Below, in pieces: positions 9,132 to 17,973 of a DNA stretch of 64,000 bases. Below the pieces are notes generated by a model. The model saw only the letters and a program-made list of their open reading frames with translations, was not told the origin of the DNA and did no database searches. Made by a program: the position numbers and the translations under genes. This DNA is from Bacteroidales bacterium UBA5219 (GTDB lineage: Bacteria > Bacteroidota > Bacteroidia > Bacteroidales > ML635J-15), in the NCBI GenBank assembly GCA_002412425.1, contig DHVB01000077.1, forward strand, positions 62,001-126,000, in the 5' to 3' direction. The first letter of the stretch is position 1. Each line of letters opens with the position of its first letter.

Positions 9132-9788
9132 ATGAAAACTAAAAAAACATCACCAAATTTATTTTTTTACATTGGTTTAATTGCTTTCGGTTTTGGAATT
9201 GCAACTCTTAGTATTCCTGATTTCTCAATGAAAACCATGGTTATTATTATTGGTGCATTAATAGCATCGGGTGGATTAGGAATTTTTATTTATACACTCA
9301 GAAAAAAACCTGAAAATTCTTTTATTAAAATTTCTCAAATAATTTTAAGCCTTATAAACATAGCGTTTGGAATAGTTTTAATAATTATCCCAAGTTTTTT
9401 TATTAAAGCTTTATTAATATTATTAGGTGTATTGCTAATAATGACAGGAGTTTTACATCTAATAACAACTTTAAACATTAAACCTCTAAATAATTTCGGT
9501 AAAATGTTTATAGCTATAGCTGCAATCATGCTAATAGCAGGAGCCATATTTATTATAAATCCATTCAAAAACATCCAAGATATTACTGTTTTCTTTGGAA
9601 TAGTTTTCAGTGTTTATGGACTTAGCAATATTATGATGTCATTTTGGCTAAGAAGCGAATATGCAAAGGATAAAAAACAAGATAAAGAAACCTTAGAAAT
9701 CGATGCTAAAGTTATTGATACTGAAGTTGATGAAACAGAAGAAACAAAAGAAACTGATGAAACCAATAAAACCGAAGAAGCAAAATAA
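9132..9788 (+). CDS. DUF308 (HdeD-like) membrane protein
   Basis: 218 residues with about six membrane helices arranged in hairpins (LFFYIGLIAFGFGIATL, TMVIIIGALIASGGLGIFIYTL, IILSLINIAFGIVLIIIPSF, ALLILLGVLLIMTGVLHL, MFIAIAAIMLIAGAIFII, ITVFFGIVFSVYGLSNIMM). The repeated I/L-G-hairpin pattern is typical of DUF308/HdeD proteins; HdeD is linked to acid resistance in E. coli, but the function here is unknown. A charged tail of about 35 residues, rich in Glu, Thr and Lys (TEETKETDETNKTEE), follows the last helix and should lie in the cytoplasm. Confidence 0.75.
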   Translation: MKTKKTSPNLFFYIGLIAFGFGIATLSIPDFSMKTMVIIIGALIASGGLGIFIYTLRKKPENSFIKISQIILSLINIAFGIVLIIIPSFFIKALLILLGVLLIMTGVLHLITTLNIKPLNNFGKMFIAIAAIMLIAGAIFIINPFKNIQDITVFFGIVFSVYGLSNIMMSFWLRSEYAKDKKQDKETLEIDAKVIDTEVDETEETKETDETNKTEEAK

Positions 9789-9869
9789 AAATTGAAAAAT
9801 ATTATATTTTACTTGCATTTTAATAAATTTATCAATATCATTACATAATATTTTATAAACACAAATAAT

Positions 9870-10319
9870 ATGAAAGTTGAAAATGGCAAACTAGTAACTA
9901 TAATATACGATTTAAACGTAGATAGTTATGATGGTGAATTAATAGAATCAATAAAAGAAGACGAACCTGCAATATTTTTATGTGGTGCAGGCGAAATGTT
10001 AGAAACTTTTGAAGAAAAACTAATAGGATTAAAAGAAGGTGATAGCTTTAAATTTTCTTTGACAAAAGACCAAGCTTATGGTGACGAAGACGAAGATGCT
10101 ATTGCTGAATTTCCTATAGATATTTTTGAAGAAGACGAAGAAGGTGTTCCTGAAGTTGGAGACTATGTTCCTATGGAAGATGAAGAAGGAAATATTTTTG
10201 ACGGTATAGTTATTGAAATTGAAAACGACACTGTCGTACTAGACTTCAATCACCCACTTGCTGGAGAAGACTTATTCTTCGTTGGAAAAGTTATTAAAAT
10301 AGAAGATACAAAAAAATAA
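9870..10319 (+). CDS. SlyD-like FKBP-type peptidyl-prolyl isomerase
   Basis: 149-residue cytosolic protein-folding helper. It has the FKBP part split by an insert-in-flap domain as in SlyD: N-terminal strand (GKLVTIIYDLNVDSYDGELI), the G-x-G/LETFEEKLIGLKEGD loop at about 40-55, the flap domain at about 70-120, and the closing motif DFNHPLAGEDLFF at about 125-137, which is diagnostic. The metal-binding His-rich tail of E. coli SlyD is absent. The protein is unusually acidic (Asp/Glu-rich from 70 to 110). It is probably transcribed with its own signal; no clear TAnnTTTG was found upstream. Confidence 0.9.
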   Translation: MKVENGKLVTIIYDLNVDSYDGELIESIKEDEPAIFLCGAGEMLETFEEKLIGLKEGDSFKFSLTKDQAYGDEDEDAIAEFPIDIFEEDEEGVPEVGDYVPMEDEEGNIFDGIVIEIENDTVVLDFNHPLAGEDLFFVGKVIKIEDTKK

Positions 10320-10429
10320 CCTAAAGTTATTCTTAGCATAAGACAATAATCTGAAATTAAAACTCTCAGATCAAATACTATAATTAATTTATTTAATAAT
10401 AAAATATTTATTAAAATAAAAACTCTAAT

Positions 10430-11161
10430 ATGAATAGACAGGAAAAAATGATAAATAAAATGAGAGAAATTGCTCAACTCAATCCTGAAAAAATTCATAT
10501 CATAGAAACAAATGTAGGAGCTGAAATGCAATTAGAGTTTTTTGAAACTCTGCAAAGTTTTACTAAAGAGGATAACATTCCAAAACCCGAACAAATTTGG
10601 GAAAACCTAAACAAGGCAGAAACTAGCCTTGAAGAAAAAAAGAAAAGCCTTGCTCTTCTTGCATCATTCGGTGAAGTTGATATCTTTAGAATGATTGAAA
10701 AATATTTGGAAAACCCAGAAAAAGAACTGCAAAGCTGGGCATTCTTAGCCTACCAACAAGCAAGAATGTTTTTAGAAGCAAACCTTTTAGATGAAAATAA
10801 AATTTATATTGCTTCGGGCTTAGGAGGTAAAGGACATAGACTAAGATATGCTTTTTGCTTTATTGCAAAAGAAAATTTTACAGACACTCAACAAAATATA
10901 TTTAAAGGCGAAATTGAATATTCTTTTTCAAAAAATGATTCTATCCTAGAAGAATTATCTTTTACTGGCAAATACGCAATAGGCACTGTATTGATTGCAC
11001 TGCATGTTGACATTGTGGATTTAATCGAAAATATCATTAAAGAAATTAACCAATACGGAAATTTTTTACACGAAAATATTTATATTACTAACGAAAAAAT
11101 AATAGACACAAACCAACTTGATAATTTATTTAAACATATTGAAAATTCTGATAATGAATAA
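10430..11161 (+). CDS. Conserved-type hypothetical protein coupled to ung
   Basis: 243 residues, soluble, with no signal peptide and no membrane helix. Much of it is predicted helical (EEKKKSLALLASFGEVDIFRMI, LQSWAFLAYQQARMFLE), with a glycine-rich turn IASGLGGKGHRLRY in the middle. The helical part resembles HEAT-like repeats, but I do not recognise a named family. Its stop overlaps the ung start in TAATG (11159-11163), so the two are translationally coupled and may act together; that is inference only. Confidence 0.6.
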   Translation: MNRQEKMINKMREIAQLNPEKIHIIETNVGAEMQLEFFETLQSFTKEDNIPKPEQIWENLNKAETSLEEKKKSLALLASFGEVDIFRMIEKYLENPEKELQSWAFLAYQQARMFLEANLLDENKIYIASGLGGKGHRLRYAFCFIAKENFTDTQQNIFKGEIEYSFSKNDSILEELSFTGKYAIGTVLIALHVDIVDLIENIIKEINQYGNFLHENIYITNEKIIDTNQLDNLFKHIENSDNE

Positions 11162-11838
11162 TGAAAATCACAAACGTTAATATTGAAGAATCTTGGTATG
11201 CACAAATAAAAGAAGAGTTTAATAAAGAATACTTTTTAAATCTCAAAAAATTTTTAATTGAAGAAAAAAATAAATTTACTGTCTATCCAAAAGGTTCGCA
11301 AATTTTCAACGCATTTAATTTAACTCCATTTAAAGATGTAAAACTTGTAATTTTAGGACAAGACCCCTATCACGGACCAGGTCAAGCTCATGGATTGTGC
11401 TTTTCTGTACCCAAGGGAGTAAAGCCACCGCCTTCTTTAGTAAATATTTTTAAAGAATTAAAACAAGACATAAATTTCAATATCCCAGATCACGGAAATT
11501 TAGAAGCATGGGCAAAACAAGGAGTGTTTTTACTCAACGCAACATTAACTGTGAGAGCAAACAATGCAGGTTCGCATCAAAATAAAGGCTGGGAAATTTT
11601 TACAGATAAAGTTATTCAAACATTAAGTCAAGAAAAGAATAATTTGGTTTTTATACTATGGGGAAGATATGCAGGTGCAAAAGAAAATTTAATTGACCAA
11701 AACAAACATTTAATATTAAAAGCAGCTCACCCCTCGCCTCTTAGTGCTTATAATGGATTTTTTGGATGTAAACATTTTTCGCAAGCAAATAAATATCTAA
11801 AAAAACACAAAATTGAGCCAATTAACTGGAATTTGTGA
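11161..11838 (+). CDS. ung: Uracil-DNA glycosylase, family 1
   Basis: 225-residue enzyme that removes uracil from DNA at the start of base excision repair. The water-activating loop GQDPYHGPGQAHG puts the catalytic Asp at residue 68. The PPPSLVNIFKEL segment and the DNA-intercalating HPSPLSAYNGFFGC motif at about 191 are both intact. Length is normal. The start codon overlaps the stop of the upstream hypothetical gene. Confidence 0.97.
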   Translation: MKITNVNIEESWYAQIKEEFNKEYFLNLKKFLIEEKNKFTVYPKGSQIFNAFNLTPFKDVKLVILGQDPYHGPGQAHGLCFSVPKGVKPPPSLVNIFKELKQDINFNIPDHGNLEAWAKQGVFLLNATLTVRANNAGSHQNKGWEIFTDKVIQTLSQEKNNLVFILWGRYAGAKENLIDQNKHLILKAAHPSPLSAYNGFFGCKHFSQANKYLKKHKIEPINWNL

Positions 11839-12007
11839 AAAATAAAACGTAATTTTGTTGGAAAATAAAGATTTTCATTAAATTTGCATAGTTTTTGTAA
11901 CCTTATTTATAATTAAACGTATAAAAAGATAATTAAAATAAACTAAAAAAGAAAGGAGACCATACTATAGATTAGACTTCTACCCTTAAACATTAAAACT
12001 AAATATT

Positions 12008-12595
12008 ATGAAGCTTAAAAATTTTTCCGACCAGGAATTAATCGAAAGATTCATTAAGGGTGATAAAGAATGTATGGAAACTCTAATACACCGTCACAAG
12101 AAAAATATTTATTCTTACATTCTTATGAATGTGAAAAATTCTCACATTGCTGACGATTTATTCCAAGAAACTTTTATTAAAGTTATAAGTTCTCTAAAAC
12201 AAGGTAAATATGTTGATAAAGGTAAATTCTCTAGTTGGGTAATAAGAATAGCCCACAACCTCACTATCGACCACTTTAGAAGAGAAAAAAGTTTAAACAC
12301 TTTTTCAAATGACGACAGCACAGTAGATGTCTTTAATTCAGAGAAATTTTCCCACGAAAACATTGAAGACCAAATTGTTGGAGAACAAATTGAAAATGAT
12401 ATTAGGTCTTTAATCGAATTTTTACCTGAAGAGCAAAAAGTAATTATTATGCTTAGACATTATGGTGGAATGAGTTTTAAAGAAATTGCTGAACAAACCA
12501 ATGTAAGCATAAACACAGCTTTAGGCAGAATGCGTTATGCGTTAATAAATTTGAGAAAGATTATAGAAGAAAAAAATATTGTTTTAACAAAATAA
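12008..12595 (+). CDS. ECF-type RNA polymerase sigma factor
   Basis: 195-residue sigma-70 family protein. Region 2 is at about 20-90 (DDLFQETFIKVISSL, then FSSWVIRIAHNLTIDHFRRE), and region 4 is at about 135-185 (LPEEQKVIIMLRHYGGMSFKEIAEQTNVSINTALGRMRYA, split by the helix-turn-helix). Regions 1 and 3 are absent, as in ECF factors. No anti-sigma gene is adjacent; the next gene is a small exported protein. The 168-base region upstream has TTTGCATAGTTTTTG near 11883-11897, which is close to but not an exact -7 match. Confidence 0.88.
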   Translation: MKLKNFSDQELIERFIKGDKECMETLIHRHKKNIYSYILMNVKNSHIADDLFQETFIKVISSLKQGKYVDKGKFSSWVIRIAHNLTIDHFRREKSLNTFSNDDSTVDVFNSEKFSHENIEDQIVGEQIENDIRSLIEFLPEEQKVIIMLRHYGGMSFKEIAEQTNVSINTALGRMRYALINLRKIIEEKNIVLTK

Positions 12596-12626
12596 ATATT
12601 TTTAATCGAAATCAAAGTTATTTTCT

Positions 12627-12634
12627 TAATTTTG
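12627..12634 (+). promoter_or_regulatory. -7 element, exported protein gene
   Basis: TAATTTTG matches TAnnTTTG and lies 41 bases before the ATG at 12676, so this gene is likely transcribed apart from the sigma factor. Confidence 0.45.
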
Positions 12635-12675
12635 CTTTATAGCAATTTTAAGAATTAACTTTACAATAAAATGTT

Positions 12676-13107
12676 ATGGCAAATATTTTAAAATCATTTT
12701 TTATTTTAATTGTGTTTAGCTTGTGTATAAACACAAATCTTAAAGCTCAAGCAACAGCCGAAGATTTAATAGATGCTTTTTTCCAAATTTTTGAAGAAGA
12801 TGCTGGAGCTGCTATCGACTATTTATTTGCAACAAATAATATGATAGACCCAAATCAACCTGGAATAAAATCAATTAAAGAAAGATTAGAACTCTCTCGA
12901 AAATTATTGGGCGATTATCATGGATATGAAATTATTAATGTTTATCAAGCTGGAGAATCATATAGAAAATATAATTACTCTCTAAAATTTGAAAGACAAC
13001 CAGTTAAATTTACTGTAGTTCTATACTGCCCAAAAAATAAATGGAAAGTTCAAAATGTTAACTTCCAAGATGATATAGATACAGAATTTAGTTTACGAGA
13101 AGACTAA
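12676..13107 (+). CDS. Small exported protein, possible NTF2-like fold
   Basis: 143 residues with a signal peptide (hydrophobic ILKSFFILIVFSLCINTN, ending LKAQ). The mature part begins with an acidic helix (AEDLIDAFFQIFEEDAGAAIDYLF) and ends with strands containing aromatic and basic residues (YNYSLKFERQPVKFTVVLYC, WKVQNVNF). That helix-then-curved-sheet order with WKVxxVxF near the end is typical of NTF2-like or DUF4864-type proteins; the assignment is by pattern only. It is located in the periplasm or outside the cell. It converges on selB with a gap of only 16 bases. Confidence 0.6.
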   Translation: MANILKSFFILIVFSLCINTNLKAQATAEDLIDAFFQIFEEDAGAAIDYLFATNNMIDPNQPGIKSIKERLELSRKLLGDYHGYEIINVYQAGESYRKYNYSLKFERQPVKFTVVLYCPKNKWKVQNVNFQDDIDTEFSLRED

Positions 13108-13123
13108 AATTGCATTAATTCTT

Positions 13124-15079
13124 TTAAATCATCTTACCCCTATCAGTAATTAATAAAACAGATTCGTTATTGCTATCCTTAATAAATTTTATAAGTCCTT
13201 GATTTTCTAAAATATCTGAAATTAAACCTCTGAATTTTTTTGTACCTGTAATAACTTCTTTGTACTCAGGAATATAAATCCCATTTTCTTTAGTTTTCAG
13301 ATGATTTAGCAGTTTGTGTTTAGCTTCAATAAAAATTTTTGAATGCATGTATTCGCCATTAAAAACCACTAATATATTTTTAGAAACAAAATAATTCAGA
13401 TACAGTTTGTATTTTTTTGTTGAGATATTTTTCGCACTTGCTTTTTCTTCAATATCCAACAATACAGGCTTTTCGTCCTTGTATGCTAAAAATTCAGACT
13501 CTAACCAATCTAATTCACTTTGAGTTTTCTGGTCAATATTTGCTTTATGATTTTTTAATATCCAAGTATTTTCATAAAAATCAAGCAAGGAATTTTCTTT
13601 TAATCTTTCTAAAAGATTTTTGAGGTAATCTTTAACCAAATTAGACTTTCCAAGATTAAATTTACCTAAAATTTCCTCGCTTTGCATTCCTGTATCAAAA
13701 ATGTAATTTACTGAATGATAATCTTTTAAATAAGCAATTATTTTATCTTCAAACATTTTATCAAAACGAGAATAAATCAAAATTTCGTTATTATAAACGC
13801 AAATATTTTGAGATAGATTAGATATTTCTGATAAAATTTCTTCTTTGCTCGACAAAGTTTTTTCAACAATCTCATCAATACCAAAAGGACGTGGTTCTTT
13901 TTCAATTATCCTTAAAATATTGCTTTCCAATTCATTGCCTTGAATTAGATTTGTTGCAATATTTCTAAGTTTTTGACTAAGCTCTAAGTTTCGCCTCTTA
14001 TGATGAAGTGGTTGATTATCAATCACAAACCCACCGCCAAGACTAATATCATCTGAAGAATTTCTAAAAATAAATCTATCTTTTATTTCGCCAACAAAAT
14101 CTTTTTCTAAATGAATTTGTGCTATAGCATCGTCTCCTGCAAAAAGTTTTTCCTTATCAATTAAGTGCATTTTCCCCATTGATTGATAAGTGCCAGAAAT
14201 AAAAATTATATCAGTCCACAATTTTAATGTTGGGACTAAATCAAAACTTGAAATATAAACATCAATCAATTTTGTGCTTACAATCTCATTTTTGCTAATT
14301 AGCATTCCTCTTGTAAAATCTTCTTGCTTTAAACCAATTAAATTTATTGCTGCTCTATCGCCTTTTTGCACAATCTCAGTTGGCTTTCCGTATTTTTCCA
14401 TAGCTCGCACTCTAAACTTTTTCGAGTTTGATGGAAGTAAAAATACCTCTTCTCCACTTTCTAATTTCCCGTCTAAAACAGAGCCTGTTACAACGCTTCC
14501 ATGTCCTTTCACAACAAAAAGCCTGTCGATATACATTCTAAAATTATCCTTAAACTCTGTTTCTTGGTAAGATTTTACAAAATTTTCTAATTCTAAAATT
14601 AAATTATCTTTACCCTCGCCTGTATGAGATGAGACACCAATAATTGGCGAATTTTCTAAAATGCTATTCTGCACAAAATCTTTAATTTCCGATTTTGCAA
14701 TTTCAACAAGTTCTTCGTCAACTAAGTCAATTTTTGAAAGAACAATAATTCCATGTTTTATTCCAAGTGCGTTTATAATATTCAGATGCTCAGAAGTTTG
14801 TGGCATAATACCTTCATCAGCTGCAATTACTAACAAAACCAAATTAATACTGCTTGCTCCACTAATCATTGTATCAATAAGGTCTTTATGCCCTGGCACA
14901 TCAATAATTCCTAAAACTTGACCCGAAGGCAAACCAACATGTGAAAAACCAAGACTTATAGTAATACCTCTTTCTTTTTCTTGTTTGTGTGTGTCGCAAT
15001 CAATTCCTGAAAGAAGTTGTATCAATGATGTTTTTCCGTGATCTATATGTCCGGCAGTGCCAATAATTAAATGCTTCAT
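13124..15079 (-). CDS. selB: Selenocysteine-specific elongation factor
   Basis: 651-residue translational GTPase that delivers selenocysteinyl-tRNA to the ribosome at UGA codons with a SECIS element. The GTP-binding motifs are AGHIDHGKT (9-17), DVPGHKD (60-66) and SKID (115-118). They are followed by EF-Tu-like beta-barrel domains (about 175-345) and a C-terminal region of winged-helix domains (about 380-651) that bind the SECIS hairpin. Length fits bacterial SelB. The start codon overlaps the selA stop as ATGA (15076-15079), so the two are translationally coupled. Confidence 0.95.
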   Translation of the reverse strand: MKHLIIGTAGHIDHGKTSLIQLLSGIDCDTHKQEKERGITISLGFSHVGLPSGQVLGIIDVPGHKDLIDTMISGASSINLVLLVIAADEGIMPQTSEHLNIINALGIKHGIIVLSKIDLVDEELVEIAKSEIKDFVQNSILENSPIIGVSSHTGEGKDNLILELENFVKSYQETEFKDNFRMYIDRLFVVKGHGSVVTGSVLDGKLESGEEVFLLPSNSKKFRVRAMEKYGKPTEIVQKGDRAAINLIGLKQEDFTRGMLISKNEIVSTKLIDVYISSFDLVPTLKLWTDIIFISGTYQSMGKMHLIDKEKLFAGDDAIAQIHLEKDFVGEIKDRFIFRNSSDDISLGGGFVIDNQPLHHKRRNLELSQKLRNIATNLIQGNELESNILRIIEKEPRPFGIDEIVEKTLSSKEEILSEISNLSQNICVYNNEILIYSRFDKMFEDKIIAYLKDYHSVNYIFDTGMQSEEILGKFNLGKSNLVKDYLKNLLERLKENSLLDFYENTWILKNHKANIDQKTQSELDWLESEFLAYKDEKPVLLDIEEKASAKNISTKKYKLYLNYFVSKNILVVFNGEYMHSKIFIEAKHKLLNHLKTKENGIYIPEYKEVITGTKKFRGLISDILENQGLIKFIKDSNNESVLLITDRGKMI

Positions 15080-16500
15080 TTTTGCTTTTTAGAAGTATTA
15101 TTCATTGCTTGACAAAGTGCTTGAGATATTGTTGTTAACTCATTTTCGTTGCAAGTAATAATATCGAAAAGAAGTTCACCTTTACGTAAAATTCCAATTA
15201 TGGGAATATGATTTTTCATTAGAGATTTATATACTATAGCAGAAATTGCAGAATTTTGCTTTTTATTTTTTTCATTAAATAAAATTTTAACTGCAAAACT
15301 TTCTGTTTCACTTTCGGGATTTGTTCCACCACCAATCATAGCTTTGTTTGGAATAATTTTAGATGAAATTTTATTTTCTTTTAAAGAGTTTTGCAAAAAT
15401 TCTGCTTTACTTTTTAATTCTACTTGAGTTTGAGAAAGAGTTTTGAAAATAAAATTATGTTTATATAAATCTTTCTCATTAATATAAAGCTTACAGCTTG
15501 CTTCTAACAAGGCAATCGTAGTTTTATCAATTCGTAAAGCTCTCAATAATTGATTTTTTTCTAATTTTTCAATAAAAGAAGTTTTTCCTAAAATTATTCC
15601 AGCTTGGGGACCGCCAAAAAGCTTGTCGCCACTAAAAATCACTAAGACTACTCCTGCTTTTATAGATGATTTTACATCAATTTGATTTTTCAAAGCCTTA
15701 AAATCTGATTTTTCTAACAAGCCCGAACCGTTATCATAAATTACAGGCAAATTATATTTCTTTCCAAGTTTTGCTAATTCTGAAACTTCGACTTCTTCGG
15801 TAAATCCTTTTATTACAAAGTTAGATTGATGTGCTTTAAATATAATTGCTGTTTTTTCACTTATTGCATTTTCATAATCCGAAAGCTTGGTTTTGTTAGT
15901 AGTTCCAATCTCTACCATTTTACAGCCTGCTGCTTTCATAATTTCAGGAATACGAAAAGAACCGCCAATTTCAACTAACTCGCCACGAGAAACCAAAACT
16001 TCTTTTCGTTTTGCAAAAGTATTTAAACAAAGAAGAACCGCAGCGGCTGCGTTATTTACAACTAAAGCATCTTCGGCACCACTAAGTTTGCATAAAATAT
16101 TTTTTAAATGAGTATTTCGTTTTCCTCTTTTAGCAGTTTCTAAATTAAATTCTAAATTATTGTAAGCACAAGCAATATCGCGAGCTTCTAAAAAAACTTT
16201 TTCGCTCAAAGGAACACGTCCAAGATTTGTATTTATGATTACTCCACTTGCATTTACAACTTTAATTAAAGAATTTTTATTTGATTTTTCAATATCATCG
16301 CAAATACTCTGGATAATTTGATTTTCGGAAATTTCTTGAGATTGTGTTTTTAAAATTTTTCTATAATTTTCTAAAATTCGACGAATAGATTCTGTTACAG
16401 CCTGCCGACCGTATTCTTCAATTTTATCGGATAATGAATCAGAGTCCAAAAGTTTGGAAACTGCTGGTAACTGTTTATAGACAGCCGAATTTTTACTCAT
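15076..16500 (-). CDS. selA: L-seryl-tRNA(Sec) selenium transferase
   Basis: 474-residue PLP enzyme that converts seryl-tRNA(Sec) to selenocysteinyl-tRNA(Sec) using selenophosphate. N-terminal YKQLPAVSKLL matches the family. The PLP region includes VSRGELVEIGGSFRIPEIM (169-187) and IFSGDKLFGGPQAG, where Lys293 is the expected PLP lysine. Length is typical. selA and selB form an operon in this order. selD (selenophosphate synthase) and the tRNA(Sec) gene selC are not in the window. The region upstream holds palindromic repeats rather than a recognisable promoter. Confidence 0.96.
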   Translation of the reverse strand: MSKNSAVYKQLPAVSKLLDSDSLSDKIEEYGRQAVTESIRRILENYRKILKTQSQEISENQIIQSICDDIEKSNKNSLIKVVNASGVIINTNLGRVPLSEKVFLEARDIACAYNNLEFNLETAKRGKRNTHLKNILCKLSGAEDALVVNNAAAAVLLCLNTFAKRKEVLVSRGELVEIGGSFRIPEIMKAAGCKMVEIGTTNKTKLSDYENAISEKTAIIFKAHQSNFVIKGFTEEVEVSELAKLGKKYNLPVIYDNGSGLLEKSDFKALKNQIDVKSSIKAGVVLVIFSGDKLFGGPQAGIILGKTSFIEKLEKNQLLRALRIDKTTIALLEASCKLYINEKDLYKHNFIFKTLSQTQVELKSKAEFLQNSLKENKISSKIIPNKAMIGGGTNPESETESFAVKILFNEKNKKQNSAISAIVYKSLMKNHIPIIGILRKGELLFDIITCNENELTTISQALCQAMNNTSKKQK

Positions 16501-16657
16501 ATATTTCTAAATAAATTCATTAAAAATAATTTGATGTTAAAGATAATGAATTTTATATTGTAATGCTTAGAAAAATTAAAAAACTTTAGTTGGTAGATTT
16601 TAAATTCTATAGAAACAGCATAAAGTCAAGCAATAAAGCAAGTATAAAAAAACTGAT

Positions 16658-16722
16658 GCTCGCTCGGATTTGCAATCCGAGTGTAACATTACCAAGCACT
16701 CGGATTACAAATCCGAGCGAGC
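16658..16722. repeat. REP-like nested inverted repeat
   Basis: Two 26-base arms (16658-16683 and 16697-16722) are reverse complements with one mismatch and a 13-base spacer. Each arm contains its own palindrome, CTCGGATT-TGC-AATCCGAG in the left arm and CTCGGATT-ACA-AATCCGAG in the right. The block is much richer in G and C than its surroundings. This fits the REP/BIME class of intergenic repeats that are moved by RAYT (TnpA_REP) transposases; no transposase gene is nearby. Confidence 0.7.
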
Positions 16723-16725
16723 GGG

Positions 16726-16801
16726 AGGCTGCCGCCTACGGTTAATCACATGTTGTCCTGCGGACAAGCCTTTGATGGTCTTATGTTGTCCTACGGACAA
16801 C
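16726..16801. repeat. Further short palindromes beside the REP-like element
   Basis: AGGC-TGCC-GCCT at 16726-16737, TTGTCC-TGC-GGACAA at 16753-16767 and GTTGTCC-TAC-GGACAAC at 16785-16801. The last two are near copies of each other with the same three-base loop layout as the CTCGGATT palindromes. Together with the 16658-16722 element, the 430-base selA-HIT gap (16501-16930) is mostly repeats; the flanks are AT-rich and I saw no gene in them. Confidence 0.6.
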
Positions 16802-16930
16802 AAACATCAGAGCGAGCAGAGTGAGCAAATCGAACTATGCGAAGCAAATATACTACTTACAATTAGTGTGATGTTTTTAAAAACTCACTACTAAAAACTA
16901 AAAACTCAACACTAAATACTCTTTAAACTT

Positions 16931-17326
16931 TTAACTAATTGATTTAGAGATTTTTTTAGCTAATTCTTCAAATTCTTGTTTAGAAAGTTTTACTCTTTGG
17001 TTAGAGAAGCTCAAATCTGATTCTTGATTTATAGGAACAAGATGAATGTGAGTGTGAGGTACTTCTAAACCGACTACTACTAAGCCTATTCTTTTACATT
17101 CAACATTAGCTTCTATTCCTTTGGCAACTTTTTTAGCAAAAACTAAAATCTTCGATAAAGTTTCATCAGAGTTGTCGAAAATATAGTCAATTTCTTTTTT
17201 AGGAATCACAAGTGCATGTCCTTTTTTTAATGGATTTATATCCAAAAAAGAAATAAAATTTTCATCTTCTGCTATTTTGTAGCAAGGTATTTCGCCATTT
17301 ATAATTCTTGTGAAAATTGAAGCCAT
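16931..17326 (-). CDS. HIT-family hydrolase
   Basis: 131-residue protein of the histidine-triad family, which hydrolyses nucleoside phosphoramidates or dinucleoside polyphosphates. The triad HTHIHLVPI is near residues 96-104. The N-terminal SIFTRIINGEIPCYKIAED and the FLDINPLKKGHALVIPKKE segment are typical of Hint/HinT-like members. The stop codon sits in a run resembling the AGTTAAA repeat also found at the ridA stop. It lies 11 bases after greA and is probably co-transcribed with it. Confidence 0.92.
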   Translation of the reverse strand: MASIFTRIINGEIPCYKIAEDENFISFLDINPLKKGHALVIPKKEIDYIFDNSDETLSKILVFAKKVAKGIEANVECKRIGLVVVGLEVPHTHIHLVPINQESDLSFSNQRVKLSKQEFEELAKKISKSIS

Positions 17327-17337
17327 ATTATTTAATT

Positions 17338-17814
17338 TTATATTGAAATGTTTAAAATCTCGAAAGTTACAATTCCATTTGGAACTTCAATTTCTACCAC
17401 ATCGCCAACTTTTCTACCTAAAAGACCTTTAGCAATAGGTGTGTTAACAGAAATTTTCTTTTCCTTTAAATTAGCTTCTGTTTCGGCAACTATAGTATAT
17501 TCCATAGTTGAGCCAGTTTTAACATTTTTCAGTTTAACTTTATTTAGTATTTGCACAGCATCTGTGCTAATTTGACTTGGGTCTAAAACTCTCGCATTTC
17601 TAACAATTTCCTGAAGTTTACTAATTTTCATCTCTAATAAACCTTGGGCTTCTTTAGCTGCGTCATATTCTGCATTTTCAGATAAATCGCCTTTATCGCG
17701 TGCTTCGGCAATTTGTCTTGAAATGTTCCCTCTTTCAACATTCACTAATCGGTCTAACTCGTCTTTTAATTTGTTTAACCCTTCTTCGGTTAAATAAGAA
17801 ATCTCTTCAGACAT
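17338..17814 (-). CDS. greA: Transcription elongation factor GreA
   Basis: 158-residue factor that stimulates RNA cleavage by stalled RNA polymerase. The N-terminal coiled coil (about 1-77) has the tip region ARDKGDLSENAEYDAAKEAQ with the acidic residues that reach the active site. The C-terminal FKBP-like domain (80-158) ends GLLGRKVGDVVEIEVPNG, the normal pattern. Length is normal. It is followed closely by the HIT gene. Confidence 0.97.
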   Translation of the reverse strand: MSEEISYLTEEGLNKLKDELDRLVNVERGNISRQIAEARDKGDLSENAEYDAAKEAQGLLEMKISKLQEIVRNARVLDPSQISTDAVQILNKVKLKNVKTGSTMEYTIVAETEANLKEKKISVNTPIAKGLLGRKVGDVVEIEVPNGIVTFEILNISI

Positions 17815-17844
17815 ATTATTATTTGATTATTTTTTATTAATTAA

Positions 17845-17888
17845 AACTCTATAAAATAAAAGAAACCCCACGTTTTCGTGGGATTTCT
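17845..17888 (-). terminator. purH terminator
   Basis: On the minus strand GAAA-CCCACG pairs across an AAAA loop with CGTGGG-TTTC, followed by TTTTATTTTAT. It lies between purH and greA and should end purH transcription. Confidence 0.8.
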
Positions 17889-17973
17889 ATGGTGCAAAAG
17901 TATTAAATATATTTATACAAAACAAATATTCTTACAAATATTTATTAACAAAATGCAATTTTCACAATTGTTA

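Noticed and set aside
16670..16894. 74-codon ORF through the palindromic region
   Set aside because: It reads through REP-like repeats, has no start signal, and its composition follows the repeat rather than a protein.
16501..16930. tRNA(Sec) gene next to selA
   Set aside because: No acceptor stem, TCA anticodon loop or T-arm pattern could be found; the stems present are explained by the palindromes.
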